This document shows, piece after piece, positions 1 through 7,810 of a DNA stretch of 64,000 bases; position 1 is the stretch's first letter; each line of letters opens with the position of its first letter. Location: NCBI RefSeq assembly GCF_001577305.1, contig NZ_CP014518.1:1674001-1738000 (forward strand), in the 5' to 3' direction. The position numbers were made by a program, and so were the translations under genes. The notes under the pieces were generated by a model. The model searched no databases. It was not told the origin of the DNA and saw only the letters and a list, made by a program, of their open reading frames with translations. The DNA comes from Sinomonas atrocyanea (GTDB lineage: Bacteria > Actinomycetota > Actinomycetes > Actinomycetales > Micrococcaceae).

Positions 1-1386
1 CGTCCAGGTGGCGGCCTCGGAGGCGAGGAGCCGGGCCGCTGCGGGGTCGACGGGGCCGTAGCCGAGGAGTTCGGCCGGGGTCTCGGAGGTCCCGGCTGCG
101 GTCGCGGCGGGCAGGACGAGGACGACCTCGCACCGCACCCCGGACCCCGCAGGGCCAGCGGGCCTGACTGACCCGGCCGACGTGGCTGACCCGGCTGACT
201 TGGCTGACCCGGCTGACTTGGCTGACGCGCCGGGGATGGCCGGCTCCGCCGCCGTGGCGGCCCTCGGGCGCCCGGCGGCGGGTGCCGTGTCGCCGGCGCC
301 AGTGGTCCCGCCTGGGACCGCGGTGCCGGCCGGGACCGCGGTGCCGGCCGGGACCGCGGTGCCGGTCGGGACCGTGGTGCTGGCGGTCAGGAGGTCGGCG
401 AAGGCGTCGGCGCGCAGCTGTGCGAGGGTGCGGGCCTCGTCGGGGGCCTGGAGGGAGCGGGCGATGGCCTCGAGGCGGGTGTCGATCGCGGCCCCGTGTT
501 CGAGGGGCAGGTACGCGGTGAGCCAGCACATCCCGTCGGGGGCCGGGTCGAGGTCGACGCGGCGGCCGGCGGCGGCGTGGGCCTTGCGAGCGGTCAGCGG
601 CTCGTCAGCGTGGTCCTCGACGAGGCGGCGCAGCCGACGGGTGAGGGCGGCCGGGGACGGTATCCGGTCGGGGTCGGAGGGGCAGGCGGCCTCGACGGCG
701 GCGGCCAGGAATGCCGGCAGGCGTTCCGGGGGCACGGGGACGGCCGCGTCCAGGACCGCCTTGGCCCGGCGGCGGGAGAGCCGCCCGCCGGCGAGCGCCG
801 CCAGGATGGGGGCCGCGGCCGGGTCGGTCAGGGACAGGGCCTCGGCGACAAGGCCTTTGGCGGTGCGGGCGGAGACTTTCAGGGCCGCCGAGACCTCCGA
901 GGCCGCGATCGAGGCCGCCTCCGCCGTTCGGAAGGGATCGGTGCCGTCACCGGCGCAGAGGTCGACGAGGGCGCCAAGAACCGCGGCCTGCTCGGCCAGG
1001 CGTGCGGCCTCGACCTGTTCGAGGCGGACCAGGCGGCGTACGAGCCCGGCAGCGGCCACCTCGCGCAGTTCTGCCCGCACCACCGGGGCGGGGAAGACCT
1101 CGAGCTCTTCCGGGTCCGCGAACAGTCCCGCATCCACAGAAGCGAACAGTGCCGCGTCCACCCCTCCCCGTACGGACACGGCGAGGTCCTTGTCCGGGAC
1201 GCGCCGGAACGCTGCCGAGAGCACTGGCCCGAGCCCGGCCGGGTCAACCCCCTGCGGCCGCGCCAGATCGTTCAGCTCCCACTCCAGCCGCAACCACTCC
1301 GGCGGCTCGGACGGGAACCCGACGGACGACACGGCGTCGTCGGGAGGCACCGCTGCCTCCGACTCCGACCGGCCATCTCGCTCCAT
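1..1386 (-). CDS. DUF222 (13E12 repeat family) protein, partial at the left edge
   Basis: The minus frame is open from the ATG at 1386 to the window edge (462 codons) and has no stop. The N-terminal half is acidic and Leu/Ala-rich. The core reads VEDHADEPLTARKAHAAAGR, then DLDPAPDGMCWLTAYLPLEH, which is typical of DUF222. Members usually end in an HNH nuclease domain, which would lie beyond the edge. Two blocks of hexapeptide repeats (TAVPAG and AKSAGS types) interrupt the middle. The ATG is the second codon after an in-frame stop, and TATTCT sits at -12 to -7, so translation is probably leaderless. The family is often multicopy in actinobacteria and its role is not settled. The long plus-strand frame here is a GC shadow. 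Confidence 0.85.
   Translation of the reverse strand, partial: MERDGRSESEAAVPPDDAVSSVGFPSEPPEWLRLEWELNDLARPQGVDPAGLGPVLSAAFRRVPDKDLAVSVRGGVDAALFASVDAGLFADPEELEVFPAPVVRAELREVAAAGLVRRLVRLEQVEAARLAEQAAVLGALVDLCAGDGTDPFRTAEAASIAASEVSAALKVSARTAKGLVAEALSLTDPAAAPILAALAGGRLSRRRAKAVLDAAVPVPPERLPAFLAAAVEAACPSDPDRIPSPAALTRRLRRLVEDHADEPLTARKAHAAAGRRVDLDPAPDGMCWLTAYLPLEHGAAIDTRLEAIARSLQAPDEARTLAQLRADAFADLLTASTTVPTGTAVPAGTAVPAGTAVPGGTTGAGDTAPAAGRPRAATAAEPAIPGASAKSAGSAKSAGSATSAGSVRPAGPAGSGVRCEVVLVLPAATAAGTSETPAELLGYGPVDPAAARLLASEAATWT
169..222. repeat. 18-bp tandem repeat, 3 units, inside the DUF222 gene
   Basis: Units start at 169, 187 and 205. The last two are identical (TGACCCGGCTGACTTGGC). On the minus strand they keep frame and encode an AKSAGS hexapeptide. 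They look like a flexible linker that changes by slippage. Confidence 0.85.
314..385. repeat. 18-bp tandem repeat, about 4 units, inside the DUF222 gene
   Basis: Units of GGGACCGCGGTGCCGGCC start at 314, 332 and 350, and a diverged fourth starts at 368. They encode TAVPAG repeats in the minus-strand protein. The array is separate from the one at 169-222 but has the same period. Confidence 0.85.
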
Positions 1387-1636
1387 ATATCAAGAATAGA
1401 ACATATATTCGATTAATAGAAGAGGGCAGAGCCTATCATGGGAATGTCGCTTCACCTCTCGCTCCGGACCGCATCGGAGCAACAGGCGCCGCGTGGGGAG
1501 GAGTCCCCATCGTGGCCCTGGCGGCAGGCGGATAGGTTGGTCTATGAACGCAATGGCCGCCTCTGGACGAGGGATCCGAGGGTGGGTCGTGGGCGGGATT
1601 CCTGGACACGCCGGGGACGTATCGAAAGGAAAGATC

Positions 1637-1921
1637 ATGGCTATTCAGCAGGGCGCCAACGTTGCCGAGCTCCGCGGTGTCGCGAAGCAGTTCGATGCGA
1701 AGGCCAACGAGGTGGACCAGATCAAGAACAACCTCAATGCGCTGATCAACAACAACATCCCGGCCAACTGGGCCGGCCGCGACGCCGAGCAGTTCAAGGG
1801 CGAGTGGCAGGCCACGGGCATGAAGTCCCTGGCCAAGCTCGTCGAGCAGCTGCGCGACGCCTCGCGCACCATGAACACCAACGCCACGGCCCAGGAGCAG
1901 ACCTCCAGCAGCCTGCACTAG
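1637..1921 (+). CDS. WXG100 family (ESAT-6-like) small protein
   Basis: A 94-residue, mostly helical protein with the hallmark Trp-Ala-Gly turn near its centre (IPANWAGRDAEQF) between two amphipathic helices. The length fits the family (about 100 aa). WXG100 proteins form antiparallel helical hairpins and are substrates of type VII (Esx) secretion. The ATG at 1637 follows AAAGGAAAG at 1625-1633 with good spacing; longer readings upstream are not WXG100-like. It stands alone, with no EccC ATPase or partner in the window, so its secretion system must be elsewhere. A 250-bp gap separates it from the divergent DUF222 gene. Confidence 0.9.
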   Translation: MAIQQGANVAELRGVAKQFDAKANEVDQIKNNLNALINNNIPANWAGRDAEQFKGEWQATGMKSLAKLVEQLRDASRTMNTNATAQEQTSSSLH

Positions 1922-1994
1922 CAGCCCACCGCGGCCCCCGTGCCGCCGCGCTCACCGGGCGCTGACCGGGCGCCGACCGGGCGCTGACCGGGGG

Positions 1995-2022
1995 AGGCCC
2001 CACGGCACCAGCCGTGGGGCCT
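1995..2022 (+). terminator. Hairpin after the WXG100 gene
   Basis: A perfect 12-bp stem (AGGCCCCACGGC/GCCGTGGGGCCT) with an ACCA loop. There is no T-tract, as is common in high-GC actinobacteria. Confidence 0.65.
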
Positions 2023-2047
2023 CTCCTGCGTCTCCCCCCGGCTGACC

Positions 2048-2141
2048 GTTTCGGGTACGCATCTCGTCGCCCTTTTCGCGTTTCGGGTACAGGCGCTCGT
2101 ACCCGGAAGGCCCCAGAGCCGTCGAGATGCGTACCCGAAAC
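2048..2141. repeat. 94-bp palindromic intergenic element
   Basis: GTTTCGGGTACGCATCTCG at 2048-2066 is repeated as its exact reverse complement at 2123-2141. The core GTTTCGGGTAC recurs in direct orientation at 2080-2090 and can pair with GTACCCG at 2099-2105, giving a nested smaller hairpin. The element ends 37 bp before the ligA start. It has REP-like architecture; whether it is multicopy cannot be seen here. Confidence 0.75.
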
Positions 2142-2178
2142 CGGGGGCGGGTCGGGGCCATGGGGCAAGATAGACAGC

Positions 2179-4482
2179 GTGAGCCCAGAAGCAGCGAGCA
2201 CCCAGACAGCGAGCACCGAAGAAGCGGTCGGCGAAGCGATCGTCCCGTCCGAGTCGCTGCGCGAGGAGTACGACGCCCTCGCGGACGAGGTCCGGCACCA
2301 CCGCGCCCTCTACTACAACCAGGACGCGCCGGAGATCTCGGACGCCGAGTACGACGCGCTCTACCGTCGGCTCGAGGAGTTCGAGGCGCTCCACCCTGAG
2401 CTCATCGCGAACGACTCGCCCACCCAGGAGGTCGGCGGGGAGGTCACGGCGGCCTTCGCCCCCGTAGAGCACCTGGCCCGCATGTACAGCCTCGAGGACG
2501 TCTTCTCCCTCGACGAGCTCGAGGCGTGGGTCCGGCGTGCCGAGGCCAGCGTCGCGGCGGCGGGCTTCCCCGCGGCGGCATGGCTCACGGAGCTCAAGAT
2601 CGACGGCCTGGCCGTCAACCTCCTCTACCGCAACGGCGAGCTGGTCCGGGCCGCGACCCGCGGCGACGGCCGCACGGGCGAGGACGTCACGCACAACGTC
2701 CTGACTATCAAGGACATCCCCACCCGGCTCGAGGGCGAGGGGCACCCCGAAGAGGTCGAGATCCGCGGCGAGGTCTACATCCCCACCAAGGCCTTCAACG
2801 AGTTCAACGAGGCGCTCATCGCCGAGGGCAAGGCCCCGCTCGCCAACCCGCGCAACGCGGCCGCCGGGTCGCTGCGCCAGAAGGACCCCGCCGAGACCGC
2901 CAAGCGGCCGCTGAGCATGTTCGTCCACGGCATCGGCGCCCGCGCGGGCCTGAGCACGGCCAGCCAGTCCGAGACCTACGACCTGCTCAAGGCCTGGGGG
3001 CTGCCCACGAGCCCGTACTACGAGGTCCTGGACACCTACGAGGAGGTCCTGGCCTTCATCGAGCGGTTCGGCGAGAAGCGGCACAGCCTCATCCACGAGA
3101 TCGACGGCATCGTGGTCAAGGTCGACGACTTCGCCACCCAGCGGGCCCTCGGCCACACCTCGCGCGTGCCGCGCTGGGCCGTGGCATTCAAGTACCCGCC
3201 GGAGGAGGTCCACACCCAGCTCCTCGACATCCAGGTGAACGTGGGCCGCACCGGACGCGTCACCCCCTACGGGGTCATGGAGCCCGTGAAGGTCGCGGGC
3301 TCCACGGTGTCGATGGCGACCCTGCACAACCAGGACGTGGTGCGCGCCAAGGGCGTCAAGATCGGCGACACCGTGGTGCTGCGCAAGGCCGGGGACGTCA
3401 TCCCCGAGATCGTCGGCCCCGTGCTGGCCCTGCGGGACGAGGCGGCGGTGCGCGACTTCGTCATGCCCACCACGTGCCCCTCGTGCGGGACCCCGCTCGC
3501 GCCCGGCAAGGAGGGCGACGTCGACATCCGCTGCCCCAATGCCCGCTCGTGCCCCTCGCAGCTCCGTGAGCGCGTGTTCCACCTCGCCGGCCGCGGGGCC
3601 TTTGACATCGAGGCCCTTGGGTGGGAGGCGGCCATCGCGCTCACCCAGCCCGCCGAGCCCGAGGTGCCGCCCCTGGAGAATGAGGCCGGCATCTTCGAGC
3701 TCACCGCCGAGGACCTCCGCGACGTGAGGATCCGCCGGGAGAAGCGCTCCAAGGGCGTGGGCACGGGGGAGTGGGAGCTCGTCCCGTACTTCTACACGAA
3801 GCCGACCGCGAAGACTCCCTCCAAGCCCACCGCCACGACCGAGAAGCTGTTCCGCGAACTCGAGAAGGCCAAGACCCAGCCGCTGTGGCGCGTCCTCGTG
3901 GCGCTCTCGATCCGGCACGTGGGCCCCACGGCCTCCCGGGCCCTCGCCACCCGGTACGGGTCGATGGCGGCCCTGCGGGCCGTCCTCGCCCAGGATGACG
4001 CGCGCGAGCAGCTCGCAGACGTCGACGGGGTGGGCCCCATCATCGCGGACGCGCTCATCGAGTGGTTCGCCGAGGACTGGCACCGCGAGATCGTCGACCG
4101 GTGGGCCGCGGCCGGCGTGAAGATGGAGGACGAGCAGGACGCCTCGGTGGGCCGCACGCTCGAGGGGCTGACCGTCGTCGTGACCGGAAGCCTCGAGGGC
4201 TTCAGCCGCGACGAGGCCAAGGAGGCCATCATCATCCGGGGCGGCAAGGCCTCCGGCAGCGTCTCCAAGAAGACCGACTACGTGGTGGCCGGCGAGAGCG
4301 CCGGGACGAAGCTCGACAAGGCCGAGCAGCTCGGCGTGCCGGTCCTCGACGAGGACGGCTTCCGCACGCTCCTCGCCGAGGGCGCCGCAGGGCTGGGCGC
4401 CCCGGCGGGGGCCGAGGACGGGGGCGGCGCGGACGCGGGCACCCCGGAACAGGTCATGCGGGCCGAGGAGGACGACGAGTGA
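2179..4482 (+). CDS. ligA: NAD-dependent DNA ligase LigA
   Basis: Seals nicks with NAD+ during replication and repair. The 767 residues show the adenylation motif ELKIDG (Lys about 140), then TRGDGRTGEDVT, an OB-fold (GRTGRVTPYGV), a four-Cys zinc finger (CPSCG...RCPN...SCPSQ, from about residue 433), helix-hairpin-helix repeats and a C-terminal BRCT domain from about residue 659. It is longer than typical LigA (about 670) owing to a charged insert after the zinc finger and an acidic, Gly/Ala-rich tail. The GTG start follows GGGGCAAGATAGAC (CAAGAT at -13 to -8), the same string as before the CPBP gene at 18481, so it is probably leaderless. It overlaps the next gene by 4 bp. Confidence 0.96.
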   Translation: MSPEAASTQTASTEEAVGEAIVPSESLREEYDALADEVRHHRALYYNQDAPEISDAEYDALYRRLEEFEALHPELIANDSPTQEVGGEVTAAFAPVEHLARMYSLEDVFSLDELEAWVRRAEASVAAAGFPAAAWLTELKIDGLAVNLLYRNGELVRAATRGDGRTGEDVTHNVLTIKDIPTRLEGEGHPEEVEIRGEVYIPTKAFNEFNEALIAEGKAPLANPRNAAAGSLRQKDPAETAKRPLSMFVHGIGARAGLSTASQSETYDLLKAWGLPTSPYYEVLDTYEEVLAFIERFGEKRHSLIHEIDGIVVKVDDFATQRALGHTSRVPRWAVAFKYPPEEVHTQLLDIQVNVGRTGRVTPYGVMEPVKVAGSTVSMATLHNQDVVRAKGVKIGDTVVLRKAGDVIPEIVGPVLALRDEAAVRDFVMPTTCPSCGTPLAPGKEGDVDIRCPNARSCPSQLRERVFHLAGRGAFDIEALGWEAAIALTQPAEPEVPPLENEAGIFELTAEDLRDVRIRREKRSKGVGTGEWELVPYFYTKPTAKTPSKPTATTEKLFRELEKAKTQPLWRVLVALSIRHVGPTASRALATRYGSMAALRAVLAQDDAREQLADVDGVGPIIADALIEWFAEDWHREIVDRWAAAGVKMEDEQDASVGRTLEGLTVVVTGSLEGFSRDEAKEAIIIRGGKASGSVSKKTDYVVAGESAGTKLDKAEQLGVPVLDEDGFRTLLAEGAAGLGAPAGAEDGGGADAGTPEQVMRAEEDDE

Positions 4483-5369
4483 CGCACGCCCACACGCCCG
4501 AGTTCCTCGAGCGCCTCCTGACCGTGGCCCGGAGCGCCGCCGCCGCCGGCGCCGCCGTCCTCGCAGGCCGCGCAGACGGCGTGCTCACCTCCGCCGAGGG
4601 CGCCGCCGAGACGAAGAGCTCCGGCAGTGACTGGGTCACCGAATTCGACCTCGCCGCGGAGAAGGCCGTGCGCTCGGTCCTCGCGGCCGAGCGTCCGAAC
4701 GACATCGTGACCGGGGAGGAGCAGGGAACGAGCCGGGTGGCGGAGCCCAGCGGCTTCCGCTGGTCGATCGACCCGCTCGACGGCACCACCAACTTCATCC
4801 GCGACATCGTGTACTACGCCACGAGCGTGGCCGTGGCCGACGAGGACGGCCACTGGCTCGCCGGGGTCGTCAACGCCCCCGCGCTCGGGCGCGAGTACTG
4901 GGCCGTCCGCGGAGGCGGCGCCTGGCGGCTCGACGCCGCCCCCGGACGCGCCGGCGACGAGGGCCACCGCGACGGGCGGCCCCGCCGCCTCGACGGACCC
5001 GCCCCGGGCAGGGCCGACGACGGGTCGGCGATCCTCGCCACGGGCTTCTCCTACGAGCCCGCGATCCGGGCTGAGCAGGCCGCGGCCCTCACCGGGCTCA
5101 TGGACGGCTTCGGCGACATGCGCCGGCTGGGCTCGGCCGCCCTGGACCTCTGCCTCGTCGCGGATGGGACCCACGACGCCTACGGCGAGCGGGGCCTCAA
5201 CGAGCACGACTTCGCCGCCGGGGCGCTCATCGCCGAGGAGGCCGGCTGCTGGGTGCGCCGTCCCGTCCTGACGAGCCCGCTGCTCGGCGGCCCGGACGAC
5301 GACGAGCGGCTCGCCGCCTGGACCTGCGCCGGGAGCATCGAATTCTCCGGCCGCTTCCCGATCGGATGA
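4479..5369 (+). CDS. Inositol monophosphatase family phosphatase
   Basis: A 296-residue Mg-dependent phosphatase of the IMPase/FBPase superfamily. The metal-binding motif IDPLDGTTNF is near residue 96, upstream of it is GEEQGTS (the GEE metal ligand), and the C-terminal half has GSAALDLCLVADG and NEHDFAAGALIAEEAG. Substrates in the family include inositol phosphate, histidinol phosphate, fructose bisphosphate and PAP, and the sequence does not decide between them. The GTG start overlaps the ligA stop (GTGA) and the stop overlaps the next start (ATGA), so ligA, this gene and the GNAT are translationally coupled. Confidence 0.85.
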   Translation: MTHAHTPEFLERLLTVARSAAAAGAAVLAGRADGVLTSAEGAAETKSSGSDWVTEFDLAAEKAVRSVLAAERPNDIVTGEEQGTSRVAEPSGFRWSIDPLDGTTNFIRDIVYYATSVAVADEDGHWLAGVVNAPALGREYWAVRGGGAWRLDAAPGRAGDEGHRDGRPRRLDGPAPGRADDGSAILATGFSYEPAIRAEQAAALTGLMDGFGDMRRLGSAALDLCLVADGTHDAYGERGLNEHDFAAGALIAEEAGCWVRRPVLTSPLLGGPDDDERLAAWTCAGSIEFSGRFPIG

Positions 5370-5863
5370 CGGGCCTCATTGTCCGCGAGGCGACCCCGGC
5401 GGACTACGCGGAGATCGCCAGGATCGCCGAGGCCGCCTACCTCGGCCCGGGCTACTTCGAGAGCGCCGAGCACCCGTACATGCAGCACATCGCGGACGTG
5501 GCCTACCGCGCCTCACGGGGCACGGTCCTCGTCGCGGAGCGGGACAAGCGGATCGTCGGATCCGTGACCGTCATGGCGCACGGCGACGGCTTCGACCAGA
5601 TCGCCCGGCCCGGGGAGTTCGAGTTCCGCCTCCTCGTGGTGGACCCCGCCGTGCAGCGGTCCGGGGCGGGCACGGCCCTGGTGCGCGAGGTCGAGGTGAG
5701 GGCCCGGCGGGCGGACGCGACCGCCGTCGTGCTCACCACGGGGGAGGGCTGGGAGGCGCCGAACGCGCTCTACCCCCGGCTGGGCTACGAGCGCGCGCCC
5801 GAGCGGGACTGGCCGGTCACGGGGACCGACATCATGCTCCCGGTCTACATCAAGCGCCTCTGA
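5366..5863 (+). CDS. GNAT family N-acetyltransferase
   Basis: A 165-residue single-domain GNAT. It shows the N-terminal REATPADYAEIARIAEAAY, the central strand FEFRLLVVDP and the acetyl-CoA loop QRSGAGTALV near residues 97-106. The product is soluble and the substrate is unknown. It overlaps the preceding phosphatase gene by 4 bp and is probably the last gene of the ligA operon, since gatC has its own promoter. Confidence 0.88.
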   Translation: MTGLIVREATPADYAEIARIAEAAYLGPGYFESAEHPYMQHIADVAYRASRGTVLVAERDKRIVGSVTVMAHGDGFDQIARPGEFEFRLLVVDPAVQRSGAGTALVREVEVRARRADATAVVLTTGEGWEAPNALYPRLGYERAPERDWPVTGTDIMLPVYIKRL

Positions 5864-5917
5864 CCACCGCGACTAGACTGGATCGCGAACCTTCTAACCA
5901 CCTTCACAGGGAGATCC

Positions 5918-6214
5918 ATGGCTGAGATCACTCGCGACGACGTTGCGCACCTCGCGCAGCTCGCGCGGATCGAGATGAGCGAGGCGGAGCTGGACAAGAT
6001 GGCGGGCGAACTGGCCCACATCGTGGACGCCGTCAAGAGCGTGAGCGAGGCCGCGGGCCCCGACGTCCCGGCGACGAGCCACCCGATCCCGCTGCAGAAC
6101 GTCTTCCGCGAGGACGTCGTGGGGCACGTCCTCACCCCGGCCGAGGCGCTCTCCGGCGCCCCCGACGCAGACCAGGACCGCTTCAAGGTCCCGGCCATCC
6201 TGGACGAGGAGTAA
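5918..6214 (+). CDS. gatC: Asp/Glu-tRNA amidotransferase subunit C
   Basis: A 98-residue GatC beginning MAEITRDDVAHLAQLARIEM, with the C-terminal FREDVVG and FKVPAIL segments. GatC wraps around GatA and stabilises the GatCAB complex, which amidates mischarged Glu-tRNA-Gln or Asp-tRNA-Asn. The Shine-Dalgarno AGGGAG lies just upstream, and a -10-like TAGACT is at 5874-5879, giving a leader of about 30 nt. First gene of gatC-gatA-gatB. Confidence 0.97.
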   Translation: MAEITRDDVAHLAQLARIEMSEAELDKMAGELAHIVDAVKSVSEAAGPDVPATSHPIPLQNVFREDVVGHVLTPAEALSGAPDADQDRFKVPAILDEE

Positions 6215-6218
6215 GCCC

Positions 6219-7808
6219 ATGGGCACCAACGACAGTCGGCTCAGCGACCTGATCACGTCGAGCGCCTCGGCCCTCGCCGGGAAGCTCGCCGCCAAGGAGG
6301 TCTCCTCCGAGGAGGTCACCCAGGCGCACCTCGACCGCATTGCCGAGGTCGACGGCGGGGAGCGCGGCATCCACGCCTTCCTGCACGTCAACACCGAGGA
6401 GGCGCTCGGCGTCGCCCGTGAGGTCGACGCGATCCGCGCCGCCGGAGGGGACGACGCTGCCGCCCTCCACCCGCTCGCGGGCGTCCCGATCGCGATCAAG
6501 GACCTCATCGTCACGAAGGGCCAGCCCACCACCGCGGGCTCGCGCATCCTCGAGGGCTGGATGAGCCCCTACGATGCGACGGTCATCAAGAAGATCCGGG
6601 CCGCGAGGCTCCCGATCCTCGGCAAGACCAACCTCGACGAGTTCGCCATGGGCTCCTCCACCGAGCACTCCGCGTTCGGCCCCACCCGCAACCCGTGGGA
6701 CCTGGACCGTATCCCCGGCGGTTCCGGCGGCGGCTCCGCCGCGGCCGTCGCGGCCTTCGAGGCCCCCCTCGCCCTCGGCACCGACACGGGCGGCTCGATC
6801 CGCCAGCCCGGCGCCGTGACCGGCACGGTGGGCGTCAAGCCCACCTACGGCGCGGTGTCCCGGTACGGTGCGATCGCCATGGCCTCGAGCCTGGACCAGA
6901 TCGGCCCGGTCTCCCGCACGGTCCTCGACGCGGCCCTGCTCCAGGAGCTCGTCGGCGGCCACGACCCGTTCGACTCGACCTCCCTCACCGACTCCTTCGA
7001 CACCCTGGCCGCCGCGGCGCGCGCCGGCGCCGCCGACGGAAGCCTCCAGGGGCTGCGCATCGGCGTGGTCAAGGAGCTCGGCGGCGAGGGCTACCAGGCC
7101 GGGGTGGAGGCCCGCTTCCGCGAGTCGCTCGAGCTGCTCAAGGGCGCCGGGGCGCAGGTCGTCGAGGTCTCCTGCCCCAACTTCAAGTACGCGCTCGGCG
7201 CCTACTACCTGATCATGCCGAGCGAGGTCTCGAGCAACCTCGCGAAGTTCGACGGCGTCCGGTACGGCCTGCGCGTCCTGCCCCAGGACGGCCCGATGAC
7301 CATCGAGCGCGTCATGGCCGCCACCCGCGCCGCCGGGTTCGGCGACGAGGCGAAGCGCCGCATCATCCTCGGCACCTACGCCCTCTCGGCCGGGTACTAC
7401 GACGCCTACTACGGCTCGGCCCAGAAGGTGCGCACCCTCATCCAGCGCGACTTCGACGCCGCGTTCGCCCAGGCGGACGTGCTCATCTCCCCGACGGCGC
7501 CGACCACGGCGTTCCCCCTCGGGGAGAAGCTCGACGACCCGCTGGCGATGTACCTCAACGACGTCGCGACCATCCCCGCCAACCTCGCCGGCGTCCCCGG
7601 CCTGTCCCTCCCGAGCGGCCTCGCCGACGAGGACGGCCTCCCCGCCGGCCTCCAGATCCTCGCCCCGGCCCGCGAGGACGCCCGCCTCTACCGGGTCGGC
7701 GCCGCCCTCGAGGCGCTGCTCGAGGCCCAGTGGGGCGGCCCGCTGCTCGCGAAGGCCCCGGCCCTCGGGACCGGGCAGTCCGCCGAGACCAACGCAGGAG
7801 TGAAGTAG
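6219..7808 (+). CDS. gatA: Asp/Glu-tRNA amidotransferase subunit A
   Basis: The 529-residue amidase subunit that releases ammonia from glutamine. The amidase-signature triad is visible: Lys94 (AIKDLI), cis-Ser169 (PGGSGGGS) and the nucleophile Ser193 (DTGGSIRQPG). It ends about 15-20 residues beyond the usual length in a variable tail. It starts 4 bp after gatC, and gatB starts 2 bp after its stop. Ammonia passes to GatB. Confidence 0.97.
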   Translation: MGTNDSRLSDLITSSASALAGKLAAKEVSSEEVTQAHLDRIAEVDGGERGIHAFLHVNTEEALGVAREVDAIRAAGGDDAAALHPLAGVPIAIKDLIVTKGQPTTAGSRILEGWMSPYDATVIKKIRAARLPILGKTNLDEFAMGSSTEHSAFGPTRNPWDLDRIPGGSGGGSAAAVAAFEAPLALGTDTGGSIRQPGAVTGTVGVKPTYGAVSRYGAIAMASSLDQIGPVSRTVLDAALLQELVGGHDPFDSTSLTDSFDTLAAAARAGAADGSLQGLRIGVVKELGGEGYQAGVEARFRESLELLKGAGAQVVEVSCPNFKYALGAYYLIMPSEVSSNLAKFDGVRYGLRVLPQDGPMTIERVMAATRAAGFGDEAKRRIILGTYALSAGYYDAYYGSAQKVRTLIQRDFDAAFAQADVLISPTAPTTAFPLGEKLDDPLAMYLNDVATIPANLAGVPGLSLPSGLADEDGLPAGLQILAPAREDARLYRVGAALEALLEAQWGGPLLAKAPALGTGQSAETNAGVK

Positions 7809-7810
7809 AG

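Noticed and set aside
182..1399. A 405-codon plus-strand frame in the first 1.4 kb
   Set aside because: Ser/Arg/Ala-rich and meaningless, while the minus frame encodes clear DUF222 motifs.
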